Source: Venturia oleaginea
Taxonomy: Eukaryota > Ascomycota > Dothideomycetes > Venturiales > Venturiaceae
Assembly: GCA_013176395.1 (NCBI GenBank)
Contig: JABMLP010000017.1
Span: 1,302,001 to 1,366,000, forward strand
Reading direction: 5' to 3'
Length of the DNA: 64,000 nucleotides
The notes beneath the pieces are model-generated. The model saw nothing but the letters and a program-made list of their open reading frames with translations. It did no database searches and was not told where the DNA came from. Shown here in pieces: positions 33,885-45,800 of this stretch (position 1 is its first letter; each line of letters begins with the position of its first letter). A program made the position numbers and the translations under genes.

Positions 33885-35624
33885 ATGGCTTCAATTATAC
33901 CGGCACTGCTACTTTCGGCTGCAACCGAAGCCTTCGTCCTAACGTTGGCCGTTCCACAGTTCCTATCTGCCAATCCTTTTCTTTGGACTTTGATACGAAC
34001 GACAATACTCAATATAGGACTTTATGTGACCTACAAAGTCTTTGTGTATCCATTCCTGCTTAGCCCCATCAGACATCTGCCCTCCCCCAGCGTCAGTATT
34101 TTTTGACCAATACTTGTATACAAGAAATTTTGTGTAACAACTTCCAGGGCGGTCTACCACTACTCGGACATGGACTCACAATGTTCGCAAAACCGCCGGC
34201 CAATGATTTTCTGAAGTGGGTTACCGAAATTCCAAACGATGGCTTGATTTACTTCAGAGCTTTCTTTCACCAAGACCGTCTTCTTTTGACTAGCCCTGAC
34301 GCTCTCGCCGAGGTACTCGTTAAAAAATCATATGACTTCGAGAAGCCAGGCCCAACCCGCAATTTCCTGCGTCAAGTGCTCGGAGATGGTCTTATTATCG
34401 TCGAAGGGGAGGAACACAAATTCCAGCGGAAGCACATCATGCCAGTCTTCCAGTTCCGCCATATCAAGGATCTATATCCAATGATGTGGGCCAAGGCAGT
34501 TCAACTGACGCAAAGTGTCGAATTTGAAGTCAAGGAAAGTCCGGAAGGCGGAGAGAAGCCAACCAAGGTGGTAGAGATCAATCATTGGGCAAACAAAGTG
34601 ACCATGGATATCATCGGAGTTGCCGCACTTGGGCGCGATTTCAATACACTCAAGAGCTCAGATGACGAGCTGATCCAGAACTACGAGGAAATCCTGGAGC
34701 CAACTACCGAGAAAGTCATGTTCTTTGCGACGCAGATTGTCGGCCCAGCAAGCTTAGTGCGAAAACTTCCGTGGGGAGTGGTGGATCGGTTTGAGGTAAC
34801 CACTTCAAATGTGACGCGGATCTGTAAAGAGCTTGTGCGAGATAAGAAGGCTGCGTTCAAGGCGAAGGGGAAGCGAGATCTCGATATCCTCTCGGTCCTC
34901 ATCGAGTCCAACAACTTCTCCGACGAGCAACTAGCAGATCAGATGCTCACATTTTTGGCGGCAGGGTAGGTGACTACTACCCACATAGGAAATCGAAATT
35001 GCTAACAAAGCCAGCCACGAAACAACATCATCAGCATTCACCTGGACAACCTGGCTCCTAGCAACCCATCCCGAGATCCAAACTCGCCTCCGAGAAGAAC
35101 TCCACGAAGCCTTGCCAGCAAACCCCAGTCCAGAAACCGACCTCGCTTCCATCCTTGAAAATCTCCCCATGCTCAACGCCGTCTGCAACGAAACCCTAAG
35201 ACTCTACCCAACCGTCCCAATAACAGTCCGCGAATGCGTCAACGTAACCACAATCCTCGACCACTACATCCCCAAAGGAACCCAAATCATCCTCGCCCCA
35301 TGGGCAATCAACCGCTCACCCGCACTCTGGGGTCCAAACGCCAGCGACTTCGTACCGGAGCGATGGATCAATGCAGATGGTAAGCCTAATAAACATGGGG
35401 GTGCGCGGAGTAACTATGCGCAGCTTACGTTTTTGCATGGGCCGAGGAGTTGTATTGGGCAGGGGTTTGCTATGGCTGAGCTGAGGTGTTTGGTTGCTGC
35501 TTTTGTGGGAGCGTTTGAGGTGGAGACTGGGAAGGATGGGATGGTTGCTGTTCCTGCTGGGGTTATTACGACGAAGCCGAGGGATGGAATGGGTTTGAGG
35601 GTGAGGTGTTTGGGGGATTGGTAG
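33885..35624 (+). CDS. cytochrome P450 monooxygenase
   Basis: Three exons (33885-34091, 34148-34965, 35015-35624) with introns of 56 and 49 nt give 544 aa. An N-terminal hydrophobic region with two or more membrane segments anchors it to the ER. Canonical P450 motifs follow in order: I-helix FLAAGHETTSS (oxygen activation), K-helix ETLR, VPERW, and the haem-binding loop FLHGPRSCIG with the Cys ligand. Length is normal for a fungal P450. It would oxidise a small lipophilic substrate with NADPH-P450 reductase; the CYP family and substrate cannot be told from motifs. No backbone synthase gene is next to it, so there is no case for a secondary-metabolite cluster beyond the adjacent membrane enzyme. 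Confidence 0.93.
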
Positions 35625-36628
35625 GTTTTTGTTGTTTGAGGGAGGAGCTGGCAAGGGGCTATGTGGGAAGAATGTGTGAGTGGACGTTTTGAGACTTTAA
35701 GTCTATAGATCACGGAAGAAACGTTAGACGACACGACTACTCAATCAACGGCACTTGTCTAAGCCCATCCCTTCTATTCTACAGTTTTCTAAGCGAACGT
35801 TGGGCCATCCTTCAAGTTCTGAGCCATCTTCCAGGCTATGTTGTTGGAGCCGTACTGCAGGCTGTTGGGGCCGTGTTTCAGGATGAGCAGCTGAAGCCGT
35901 ATTGCAGGTTGATACCGTGGTAGCGGATCCAAGGATCATGACTTCCCATGCTGCTTCGAGGCGAGAACAAGATGGTCCATTGAACGGTCCGGTTCAAGCT
36001 GGCCATACGTCTATACATACATGGCTAGTTTTCTATACGAATCCTCGAGCTTCTTGTCCGATTCCTCCAGCTTCTTCCTCGAGTCTTCGTTGTCCTTCTT
36101 CAGGCGGCCCACCACTGATCCGTGCTTCGTACCGCTGTCTCTCTTCTTTCTCCAGCGGACCGTATCTAGATATATACTAGTCAGTCTCCTCTGGTGTTGA
36201 ACATGGCTGTCCAGCGGAGTCTTGTGTCTCGCTCGGCTGTGTCGCGACAGTGGCGGTAATATCAGTGCTTTGCTGAATATCGACCGCGTCGTTCGTGAAG
36301 GTCCCAATCTAGGGGTATTAGCATTCGGAATCGGTAGTAACTTGTGACTACTAACTAGCTCCTGGTTCTCCTAGATTGTCGGTATCGTCTACTTGGCGAA
36401 CTGTGTTGTTCCTAATTGCGTTGAAAATACCTCCGGATTGGTTGGTAGAGTACCGAAAAGTCGTTAAGTTCCTCGAGAAGTATCCTCCTGCGCCTTCGAG
36501 TTGACGGGGGTGGCCTAATAAGGCGACGTTTTGCCATAAAGTAGTAAGACCACCGCGACTGTACAGTATCTTTAGGTACTAGGCAGTGAATTTACAACTT
36601 GAAGGGAACGTAGTTACTATAGTAAGTA
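35625..36628. other. region with degraded coding remnants
   Basis: Minus-strand frames carry a charged coiled-coil stretch (LKKDNEDSRKKLEESDKKLE, about 36040-36110) and Gln/His-rich repeats near 35830-35900. Stops and frameshifts break them. A dead mobile-element protein is possible, but nothing is identifiable. Confidence 0.35.
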
Positions 36629-36710
36629 TAACGTGTTCCACCACCGAGCTGGTCAACCCACCGAGCTGGTCAGTTTCTGCCAGGACGACCAACTCCCTCA
36701 TTAACACGAT

Positions 36711-38602
36711 ATGTCTCAACAACAAAATGAGCAATTATCTAACAGAGAAGGCAGAATTCAGCTTGCCCTTTCTGCCTATAACACCCACCAATCCCGAAGC
36801 CTCCGGCGCGCTGCTGAAGCGTTTGATGTACCTCCTTCAACATTGACTAGCCGATACAACGGAATCACGTATCGCCTAGATACTCGCAATGCCCAACACA
36901 AGCTCACTACGACTGAAGAGCAGACAATTGTCGAATACATCCTCGACCTCGATTCGCGAGGATTCGCGAGGATTCGCGCCCCGGCTGTGTGAGGTGGCAG
37001 ATATGGCGGATAAACTACTAGGTGTACGCGGTGGAGAGCCAGTAGGGAAAAACTGGGCTGAGAGGTTCGTTACGCGCTCAGATGAGCTCAAGATGGCCTT
37101 CAATCGAGCTAAGGATAGGCAGATGATACTACAGGAAGATCCAGAGATTATTGGCGCGTGGTTCAAGCTCGTTGCAGACACTAAGGCAAAGTACGGCGTC
37201 CACGACGAGGATACGCACAACTTTGACGAGATTGGCTTCCAGATGGGCGTTATTGGGTCAATGAAGGTCGTCACAGCTTCTGAAAGACGTACACGGCCTA
37301 ATTTGATCCAGCCCGGCGATCGCGAGTGGGTTACAGTTATCCAGAGCATCTGCGCCGCTGGGTATGCGACCCCGCCATTCATTATCTACAAAGGACGCGT
37401 TCACTGTTGGATCGGCTTTGTACACGTGTATGAAATAGTAATGAAATGATAATGTAACGATAATGAAATGATAATGAAATAAACATATATGGATAAGTCT
37501 CTTGTATTCTTGATTGTTCTTGTTCTTCTTCGAACATTGAAGTATCCTTGAGATGCAGAAATTGCACCGCCCCTGTCGGTGCCAAGGATACGACATTCAC
37601 ATCTCTGCGTGGTATGAGGAGGCAGATATACCACGGAATTGGAAGCTCTCGGTCTCTGAGAACGGCTGGACAAATAACGCGCTTGGTCTTGAGTGGTTGA
37701 AGCACTTTGACGCGTATACAAAGGCGCGTCAAGTGGGGGGGTATAGGCTGCTCATCTTGGACGGCCATGAGAGCCATCTCAACCAGGATTTCAAGGACTA
37801 CTGCCTCGAATATAAGATCATAACGCTCTGTATGCCACCTCATTCATCGCATATCCTCCAGCCGCTTGATGTGGTCTGCTTCTCGCCGTTGAAGTGCAAG
37901 TACTCTCAACGAGTTCGAGACTTGGCACGCCGACGCGTCTACCATATCAACAAAGAAAGCTTCCTCCCAGCCTTCAAAGACGCGTTTTTCGACGTGTTTA
38001 CAGAAGAGAACTGTCGAAAGGCTTTTGAGATGGTAGGGCTAGTCCCTATCAACGCGGAGGTGGTATTGGATCGCCTTGAAGTACGGCTACGTACCCCACC
38101 AGCACCCCCACCGCAGGAGACGCCGTGGCTGTCGAAGACTCCAAGCAATACTCATGAATTTGGATCCCAATCCAAGCTCGTAAGCGAGTCCTTTACTCGG
38201 TCACCAGTTACTGCGTAGGCAGGCTTTTCCCAGCTTGTCAAGGGCGCTGAATTGGTGCTACACCAAAACGCTCTACTTGTTGCGCGCAACCGCGAGCTTG
38301 AAGAGCAATTGGCAATAATGACAAAGCGAAAATCGCGCAAAAGGAAGCGGATCCAGCAAGGTGGTACTATAGAGTATGGGACTGTAGCAGCGCAGGTAGC
38401 TGCCGAGGCGTCTGTCGCACCTCAGGGATCAAAGAAAGCTCGTGGTAGTGGTGGTCAAGAAATAGCCCGACCAACTCGACGGCGCTGTAGGAACTGCGGC
38501 GCAACTGGGCATAATGCGCGAACTTGTAAAAAAGATATCGAGATATCATCTGAATCAGATAGCAGCACGACGGACTTAGAATCTATTGTTAATAGCGATT
38601 AA
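36711..38602 (+). pseudogene. pogo-C transposase, multiply disrupted
   Basis: The order is an N-terminal HTH (SLRRAAEAFDVPPSTL), a CENP-B-like region (KLLGVRGGEPVGKNWAER), a DDE domain with DTHNFDEIGF, LLILDGHESH and HSSHILQPLDVV, and a C-terminal CCHC knuckle (CRNCGATGHNARTC). Disruptions are visible. A 10-bp tandem duplication GATTCGCGAG (36951-36960 and 36961-36970) shifts the frame. A solo LTR at 37405-37595 splits the DDE domain. A TAG at 38216-38218 stands where pogo-D reads CAG. It is not functional as it stands. Confidence 0.85.
37405..37595 (+). mobile_element. solo LTR (family LTR-2) inside pogo-C
   Basis: A 191-bp insertion begins TGTTGGATCGG and ends ATACGACA. It is flanked by perfect 5-bp target duplications TTCAC (37400-37404 and 37596-37600). 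Comparison with pogo-D shows that removing it and one TTCAC restores the uninterrupted transposase sequence. It contains an AT-rich stretch with repeated ATGAAATGATA-like units. TGTTGGA starts are typical of copia-type LTRs. Confidence 0.85.
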
Positions 38603-38691
38603 ATTGAAGAGTCGTAACATGAGTTGGTCGTGCCAAGCCTTTTTGACCAGCTCGGTGGGTTGACCAGCTCGGTGGTGGAACACGTTATATA

Positions 38692-40034
38692 CAGTAGGGT
38701 CGCACAAGTTTCCGTACAGCCGAGATCGCTCAAAAAACGGTGATTCTTGTAATTTCATTATCGCGCTTTCAACGTGATTATTTTCGCTCATATTCTCGTA
38801 TAATGTACAGTAATACCAGGGCTACAAAATGAGCCATTCAGTGAGCTATTTAGTATTTTGTGTGCCAACCATCTGCCGCCAGTAATGCCTCAACCCTCCT
38901 TGGCATTGACTCAAGTACAGCATCAAAATAATGTTGTTCAATAAGCCGCCAGGCCTTAATAAGTGCTTCTCCTAGAACCTCTCGTATATTGTCTACACCG
39001 CCAGTAACGTATTCAATCATAGGTTCCACTTTGTAGACCAATTCCTTGAGCCTCCGCCAGAGGTTTTCAATCGGGTTCATATCAGGACTGTAGGGCGGCG
39101 CATCTTGTAGTGGAATGAGGTTTTCCTTAAACCAGACTGTAGTCTTTTAGGCTTTGTGGATAGGCGCGTTATCCTGCATAAATTTAAGGCCCGGTTCGTA
39201 TACTGTAGGTAGCATTTCGTCGAGTAACTTGATATACGAGTTCGTAGAGTAGCCTTGACGCTTGCTCTCTAGGTCACGCTTAAGAATGTACAATTCAGAG
39301 CGCCCTACTTGGCCAGAGAAGCATGCCCAAATCATGATAGACACTCCTTTACCCTTCTTATAGGTATCAATCATTGAGGTCTCCCATTTTTGTCCTGGTG
39401 TGCGAAAACACCATGTTCTTGCCTTGCCGGTCCCTTGCTCAACTGAGCACTCGTCAGACCATATAATCTTCGCCCAATCTTCAGCTTTCCACGAGATGTG
39501 CTGCTCTGCCCAGAGCTTCCTGGCGTCAGCATGTACCTGTGTGAGGAAAGGGCGCCTTGCAGACCTCCAATTTGCGATTCCGTACTCTTTCAATATCCTC
39601 CTGATGGTATCCTTCGAAAAATCGATGCAAGCCTGTCTTTTGACCTCCTCGTACGTTAACTTAGGCTGCGTACGTATAAAGCGTAACAGAGATCGTTCAT
39701 CTCGGTCTGTATACGAGCGTGGCCGGCCGCTGGAAGGTAGGGATTCGCCGTTCTGGCGTAATGGGGCCTTTTCAAGGCTGTATTGGATGGTGGAACGCGG
39801 TAGTTTTTGTAGCGCCGCAATTGCGCCTAAACTGAGCCCGGCTTCACGCTGCGCATTAATTTTGCCGCGTTGATATGGAGTAAGACGATGATTAGGAAGC
39901 CTCTGCGGGTTTATAGGAGTCAATGGCTTTCGTTGAGGTGGCATAATGGTAGTGCAAAGATAATGTGTTAAAAAATGAGAGGTGTAGATTTCGCGTTTTC
40001 GCTTAATTGTACGGAAACTTTTGCCCTAGTACTG
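38692..40034 (-). mobile_element. Tc1-like element (Tc1-a) between two pogo elements
   Basis: The terminal inverted repeats are imperfect: CAGTAGGGTCGCACAAGTTT at the left against the complement of the right end, CAGTACTAGGGCAAAAGTTT, both followed by CCGTACA. TA lies on each side. Only TATATA separates it from pogo-C on the left (38686-38691) and pogo-D on the right (40035-40040). Confidence 0.82.
38850..39944 (-). pseudogene. Tc1-like DD34E transposase with one nonsense codon
   Basis: ATG at 39944. Two HTH units (TPYQRGKINAQREAGLSLGA, then a Tc1-type second domain) precede the DDE domain. The first Asp is in IIWSDECSVEQ, the second in KFMQDNAPIH, and the Glu in SPDMNPIENLWRRLK. The frame is intact for 364 codons except for one TAA at 39147-39149, just after the second Asp (HKA stop KTTVWF). 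A CAA-to-TAA change explains it (inference). Reversion of one base would restore a full-length protein, so inactivation looks recent. Confidence 0.85.
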
Positions 40035-40040
40035 TATATA

Positions 40041-41870
40041 ACGTACTCCACCACCCAACCGCTCAAAATTTCTAGGCACGACCATCTCATGTTACGACTC
40101 TTTATTTTTTCGCAATCAACAATAGATTCTAAGTCCGTCGTGCTGCTATCTGATTCAGAAGATATCTCGATATCTTTTTTACAAGTTCGCGCATTATGCC
40201 CAGTTGCGCCGCAGTTCCCACAGCGCCGTTGAGTTGGTCGGGCTGTTTCTTGATCACCACTACCACGAGCCTTCTTCGATCCCTGAGGCGCTACAGACGC
40301 CTCTGCAGCTACCTACGCTGCTGCAGTCCCATACTCCATAGTACCACCTTGCTGGATCCGCTTCCTTTTGCGCGATTTTCGCTTCGTTATCACTGCCAAT
40401 TGCTCTTCAAGCTCGTGGTTGCGCGTAACGAGTAGAGCGTTTTGGTGAAGCATCAATTCAGCGCCCTTGACAAGCTGGGAAAAGCCAGCCTGCGCAGTAA
40501 CTGGTGACCGAGTAAAAGACTCGCTTACGAGCTTGGATTGGGATCCAAATTCATGAGTATTGCTTGGAGTCTTTGACTGCCACGGCGTTTCTGGGAGACG
40601 GGGTTCTGGCGGGGTACGTAGCCGTACTTCAAGGCGGTCCAATACCGCCTGCGCGTCGATAGGGACTAGCCCTACTGCCTCAGAGGCCTTTTGACAGTTC
40701 TCTTTGTAAACACGTCGAAAAACGCGTCTTTGAAGGCAGGGAGAAAGCCTTCCTTGTTGATATGGTAGACGCGTCGGCGTGCCAAGTCCCGGACGCGTTG
40801 GGAGTACTTGCGCTTCAGCGGCGAGAAGCAGACTACATCAAGCGGCTGGAGTATATGCGACGAGTGCGATGGCATGCAGAGGGTTAGGATCTTATTTTCG
40901 AGGCAGTAGTCCTTAAAATTCTGGTTGAGATGGCTCTCATGGCCGTCCAAGATGAGTAGCCTGTACCCCTCCACCTGCCGCGCCTTTGTATGCGCGTCAA
41001 AGTGCTTCAACCACTCAAGACCAAGCGCGTTATTTGTCCAGCCGTTCTCAGAGACCGAGAGCTTCCAATTGCGCGGTATATCTGCCTCCTCGTACCACGC
41101 AGAGATGTGAACGCGTCCTTTGTAGATAATGAAGGGTGGGGTTGCATACCCAGCGGCGCAGATACTCTGGATAACCGTATCCCATTCGCGATCGCCCGGC
41201 TGAATGAGTTCCGGCCTTGTACGTCTCTCGGAGGCTGTAACGACCTTCATTGACCCAATAACGCCCATCTGGAAGCCAATCTCGTCAAAGTTGTGCGTAT
41301 CCTCGTCGTGGACGCCGTACTTGGCTTTGGTATCCGCAACGAGCTTGAACCACGCGCCAATAATCTCTGGATCTTCCTGTAATATCCTCTGCCTATCCTT
41401 GGCTCGGTTGAAGGCCATCTTGAGCTCATCTGAGCGCGTAATGAACCTCTCAGCCCAGTTTTTGCCCACTGGCTCTCCACCGCGTATAGCTAGCAGTTTA
41501 TCGGCCATATCTGCTACCTCACAAAGCCGGGGCGCAAATCCTCGCGAATCGAGGTCGAGGATGTATCGGACAAGCGTTTGCTCTTCGGTAAGGGTAAGTT
41601 TCCGACCGTTTGGTGGTTTTTCGAGGATAAATGGGACTCCTTTAACGCGCTCAGAGAGGATTCGCTGTTTAACGTCAAAGGCACGAGCGGCGGCCCGTTG
41701 GCTTCGGAATTGGCCGGCTTGGAGGGCTTGGAGTGCGAGCTGGATTCTTCCTTCGTGTTGGAGTAACAGTACGTTTCGTTGTTCAGACATAATCACGTAA
41801 GAGGAATGGTAGAAGTCTTGGCAGATTTCGAGCGGTTGGGTGATTTGAGCGGTTGGGTGGTGGAACACGT
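40041..41870 (-). mobile_element. pogo-D element, full length
   Basis: Ends are ACGTACTCCACCACCCAACC at 40041 and the complement of ACGTGTTCCACCACCC ending at 41870, with TA at 40039-40040 and 41871-41872. The right end has the motif GAGCGGTTGGGTG twice (41830 and 41847, 17 bp apart). The left end has only one copy, so one was lost. It lies in opposite orientation to pogo-C. Confidence 0.87.
40092..41790 (-). pseudogene. pogo-D transposase with frameshift and nonsense
   Basis: ATG at 41790 (MSEQRNVLLLQHEG). The frame is open through the HTH (RAAARAFDVKQRIL), CENP-B region and complete DDE domain (DTHNFDEIGFQMG, LLILDGHESHLNQ, HSSHILQPLDVV) to about 40708. There a one-base deletion relative to pogo-C (ACAAAGAG against ACAGAAGAG) shifts the frame. 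The C-terminal part continues in another frame, with TAG at 40312-40314 where pogo-C and pogo-E have CAG. It includes the CCHC knuckle (CGNCGATGHNARTC). The catalytic core itself is complete. Confidence 0.85.
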
Positions 41871-41872
41871 TA

Positions 41873-42818
41873 CTAGGAGTAAGAAATCCAAGCAATGCTT
41901 CGGTAGCTTAGGAATACTAGTACAGTACTTAGAATTACTGCAGTATCAAGTAGAGTGTGTGAGGCTAACTACTATGGTATCCGGCCTATTAGTTGTTACT
42001 ATGTAGTCCCTCGCTAATGCAGTGATCTGAGGGCTCAATATTCGGTATTTTACTCAGATCTTGGTGTTTTAATACATTCATAAGCAGAATCTGGTTGGCT
42101 ATCTTCCTATTACCATGTTGTATAGCCTCCCTCAGCATCAACGTCATCTTTACATCTTTTTGGCATAGTTTCAAGTAGTTCCATCAATTGGCCAGAGACT
42201 AACAACTAATAGTCAAGCAACCATACTACGTAGTAGTAATCGAGCCATTTAGACGCATTCCTGTCCGAACATGACAGAAAGATCATATCCCAAGAACATC
42301 ACAAACTCCAGGTCAAAGATTTATATCCATCACAACAAGCCACGTGACAGGCGCCAAACTCGTCCGGATAACGAAATGCATCGCCACGGAGAAAGTCGCC
42401 TCGGAAAACCCCATTCTTATCACTGATAACCAAAACACACCATTGACAGCTCCCAACGCATCCAATTGTTACCCAATATCTGGCATTAATAGCAACTTGC
42501 ACCACGCCAGCCCTCACGCACGCGGCATAGATCGACCTGCTGACATGCGGCTGATCAGGAGTGGCTGATGCTAAATATGCTTACTCTAGAGTCTCCGGAA
42601 TCGCATGACATTTAATTGGCGCGGTGAATATGCACTTCTCATATTTGTTCCTTTTTCACACCTCTAGTTGACTGACTTAACCCCCCGGTATCTTCTTCGC
42701 TGGTAAAATCTGTGTCCTTCATTTCTATTCATTTTTGAACAGCAGAATTTAGATCTGCTATTAATTTGCAAATCGACTGGTTGAAGTTGCTGCACCTTTG
42801 CAGCTGGATCTCACAAGC
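41873..42818. other. nitrite reductase upstream region
   Basis: No gene is seen. The right side is the nitrite reductase promoter. A pogo element ends about 950 bp upstream of the start codon. A 60-codon minus-strand frame near 41990-42170 has no family signal. Confidence 0.5.
42417..42430. promoter_or_regulatory. paired GATA motifs in the nitrite reductase promoter
   Basis: TTATCACTGATAAC contains two GATA cores on opposite strands, about 390 bp before the ATG. In fungi AreA/NIT2 GATA factors activate nitrogen-assimilation genes through close GATA pairs. The site fits that role, but it is short and could be chance. A clear NirA/NIT4 site was not found. Confidence 0.4.
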
Positions 42819-45800
42819 ATGGGTGACAATGGTGGACTTCCGGTGGGTTCGTCGTCTAGGAAGAAGGTTGTGGTTGTTGGGTTGGGAATGGTGGCTATCC
42901 AATTCATGTAAGTTTTCAAACATCTGAATTTTGAGGATAGTGCTAACTGTGTCAAGTGAAAAATTGATGAAGATGGATACGCAGAGAGAATACGATATCG
43001 TGGTTATTGGCGAAGAGCCTCATTTGGCATACAACAGAGTGGCATTGACCAGCTACTTCAAGACAAGGAATATTGAGGAGCTTTTCATGAATCCCAGGGA
43101 ATGGGTGGGTGCAGTTTTCATTACCTGTTGATACGGATGTTGACTTCAATCTAGTATGATAGCATGCCAACTGGCGCTCTCGGATACCACCTCAGCTCGC
43201 TCGTCATAGAAATCGACTCGGAAAACAAGACCGTAAAGACGGCAAACGGTCTCGAAGTTTCATACGACAGCCTCGTTCTAGCCACTGGCTCCGTCCCAAT
43301 CCTCCCACCATGGAAAGGTCACAACGCAAAGGGTGTATTCGTATACCGAACCGTCGAAGACTTGGAAAAAATGATTGCCTTCTCCGCCAGCAAGAAAGGG
43401 CTAGGACTTCCCGGTGTTTGTGTTGGTGGAGGTCTACTCGGTCTCGAAGCGGCAAAAGCAATGATGGATCTCGAAGCCTACGAAGATGTCACTGTGATCG
43501 AGACGTTCAAGTACCTCCTCGCGCGTCAAGTTGATAGTGATGGTGGTGCTATGATTGTTGAACAGGTTGAGAATCTTGGTGTCAAGGTAAAGCTTGGGAA
43601 GATGGTGAGCGAGATTCTTGAGGATGAGGGGCACAATGTTACTGGAGTCAAGTTTAGTGATGGTGATGAGGTTCCAGCTTCTTGCGTTTGTGTTGCAGTA
43701 AGCTGTTCGGCAGCCTCTCTTGCTGACCTGCCTAACATTGTCCTTCTAGATCGGAGTGCGTCCGCGAGATGATCTGGCCAAAAAGAGTGGCATCGAGTGC
43801 GCGCCTCGTGGTGGTATCCTTGTGGGAGACACCATGCAGACGAATGTGCCTGATGTCTACGCTATTGGCGAGTGCGCTAACTGGGGAGGCATGTGCTATG
43901 GTCTCTATGCACCGGGTATTGGTATGTTCAGGCTATCTCACCACACCAGGAATTCGATAACTAACAGTATGCCACAGAAATGGCCGACCTCCTGGCATTC
44001 AATCTGACCACCGGACGAAAAGCAAGCTTGCGATCGATCACAACCCCAGATATGAGCACCAAGCTCAAGCTGCTCGGAGTCGAGGTCGCAAGTTTCGGCG
44101 ATGCTTTTGCCGACATGTTCGGTCCCAAATGGCTTCCCGGTGGCCTACCAACTGGCGAACCAGGGAAGGTCCACGTCAAAGCACTCACTTACAACGATCC
44201 ATTCGGCAAGATCTACAAGAAATACCTCTTCACTCCAGACGGCAAGTATCTCCTGGGAGGCATGATGATCGGTGACACTGGCGATTACTCGAAATTACTC
44301 TCTGTTGTCAAGAAGCAGAAACAACTGGAGACTCCTCCAGGAGAATTGATCGTTGGGAGTGCTGGTGGTGAGGTTGATGCCAATGATTTGTGAGTACTCT
44401 CCACATTCAGTGTGTATTTTTCTCTAATCTACAATAGGGACGACGACGCCCAAGTCTGCTCCTGCAACAACGTCAGCAAAGGCGACATCGCCGGCGTCGT
44501 CAAAGAAGGAAAATGCAAAACCATTGGCGAAGTAAAAGCATGCACAAAGGCCGGAACAGGCTGCGGTGGCTGTGTCCCCCTCGTCACGACAATCATGAAC
44601 ACCACCCTCGCAGAAATGGGACAAGAAGTGACCAACTACCTCTGCCCACACTTTGACTACTCCCGAGCAGATCTGTTCAGCATTATCAAGGTTAAGGAGC
44701 TCAAATCTTTCGAGGCTACTATGAAAGAGTGTGGCAAGAAGGCCGATTCACTGGGATGCGAACTCTGCAAGCCTACTATTGGATCAATCCTAGCTTCCAT
44801 CTTCAATGGCCACGTCATCGCCCCAGCCCGAAAGGGACTCCAAGACACAAACGATAAATTCCTCGCCAACATCCAGCGAAACGGAACCTACTCCGTCGTA
44901 CCCCGAGTTGCAGGGGGCGAGATCACTCCAGACGCAATGGCTGTAATAAGCCGCGTTGCCAAGAAGTACAACTTGTACTGTAAGATCACTGGAGGTCAAC
45001 GAATCGACATGTTCGGAGCCCGAAAACAGGATCTACTCGATATCTGGACCGAACTCATCGACGGCGGTCTCGAAAGCGGGCACGCCTATGCAAAGTCCCT
45101 TCGCACTGTCAAATCCTGCGTTGGCACGACATGGTGTCGCTTCGGCGTTGGTGATTCCGTCGGCATGGCTATCCGGATTGAGGAGCGCTACAAAGGTATT
45201 CGCGCCCCTCATAAACTCAAAGGCGGTGTCTCCGGTTGCGTTCGCGAGTGCGCCGAGGCCCAGAACAAAGATTTCGGATTGGTGGCTACAGAGAAGGGAT
45301 ACAACATCTACGTTGGCGGTAATGGCGGAGCAAAGCCTAGGCATTCTGAGATCTTGGCGAAAGATGTGCCACTGCATGAGGTTATTCCGATTTTGGATCG
45401 GTATTTGGCGTTTTATATTCGGATGGCGGATAGGTTGCAGAGGACGGCGAGGTGGATTGAGAATCTGCCCGGAGGGATCAAGTACTTGAGGGAGGTGATT
45501 TTGGACGATCGATTGGGTATTGCAAAGTAAGTTTGACGCTCTCAATACGGTTTTGTTGGAATTAACAGGCGCACAGGGAACTTGAAAAACAGATGGAGCA
45601 ACTGACATCGTCCTACTTCTGCGAATGGACTGAAGTTGTCAAAAATCCCGAACAGCGAGCTCAGTTCCAACAGTTCGCCAACACCGAGGAAAACATCGTC
45701 GACACAATCGAGCCTTTCAAAGAACGCAGCCAACAACGCCCCAGCTACTGGCCCAAAGAATCTGCACTGGTCGATTTCCGTGGAACACAATGGACAGACA

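Larger units (their letters stand above)
36631..38685 (+). mobile_element. pogo-C element, near full length
   Basis: The terminal inverted repeats are ACGTGTTCCACCACC... at 36631 and its complement ending at 38685, with TA on both sides (36629-36630 and 38686-38687). Each end carries the 14-bp motif GACCAGCTCGGTGG (or complement) twice, 17 bp apart: 36641 and 36658 on the left, 38645 and 38662 on the right. The interior holds a broken transposase gene and a 191-bp solo LTR. Confidence 0.88.
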
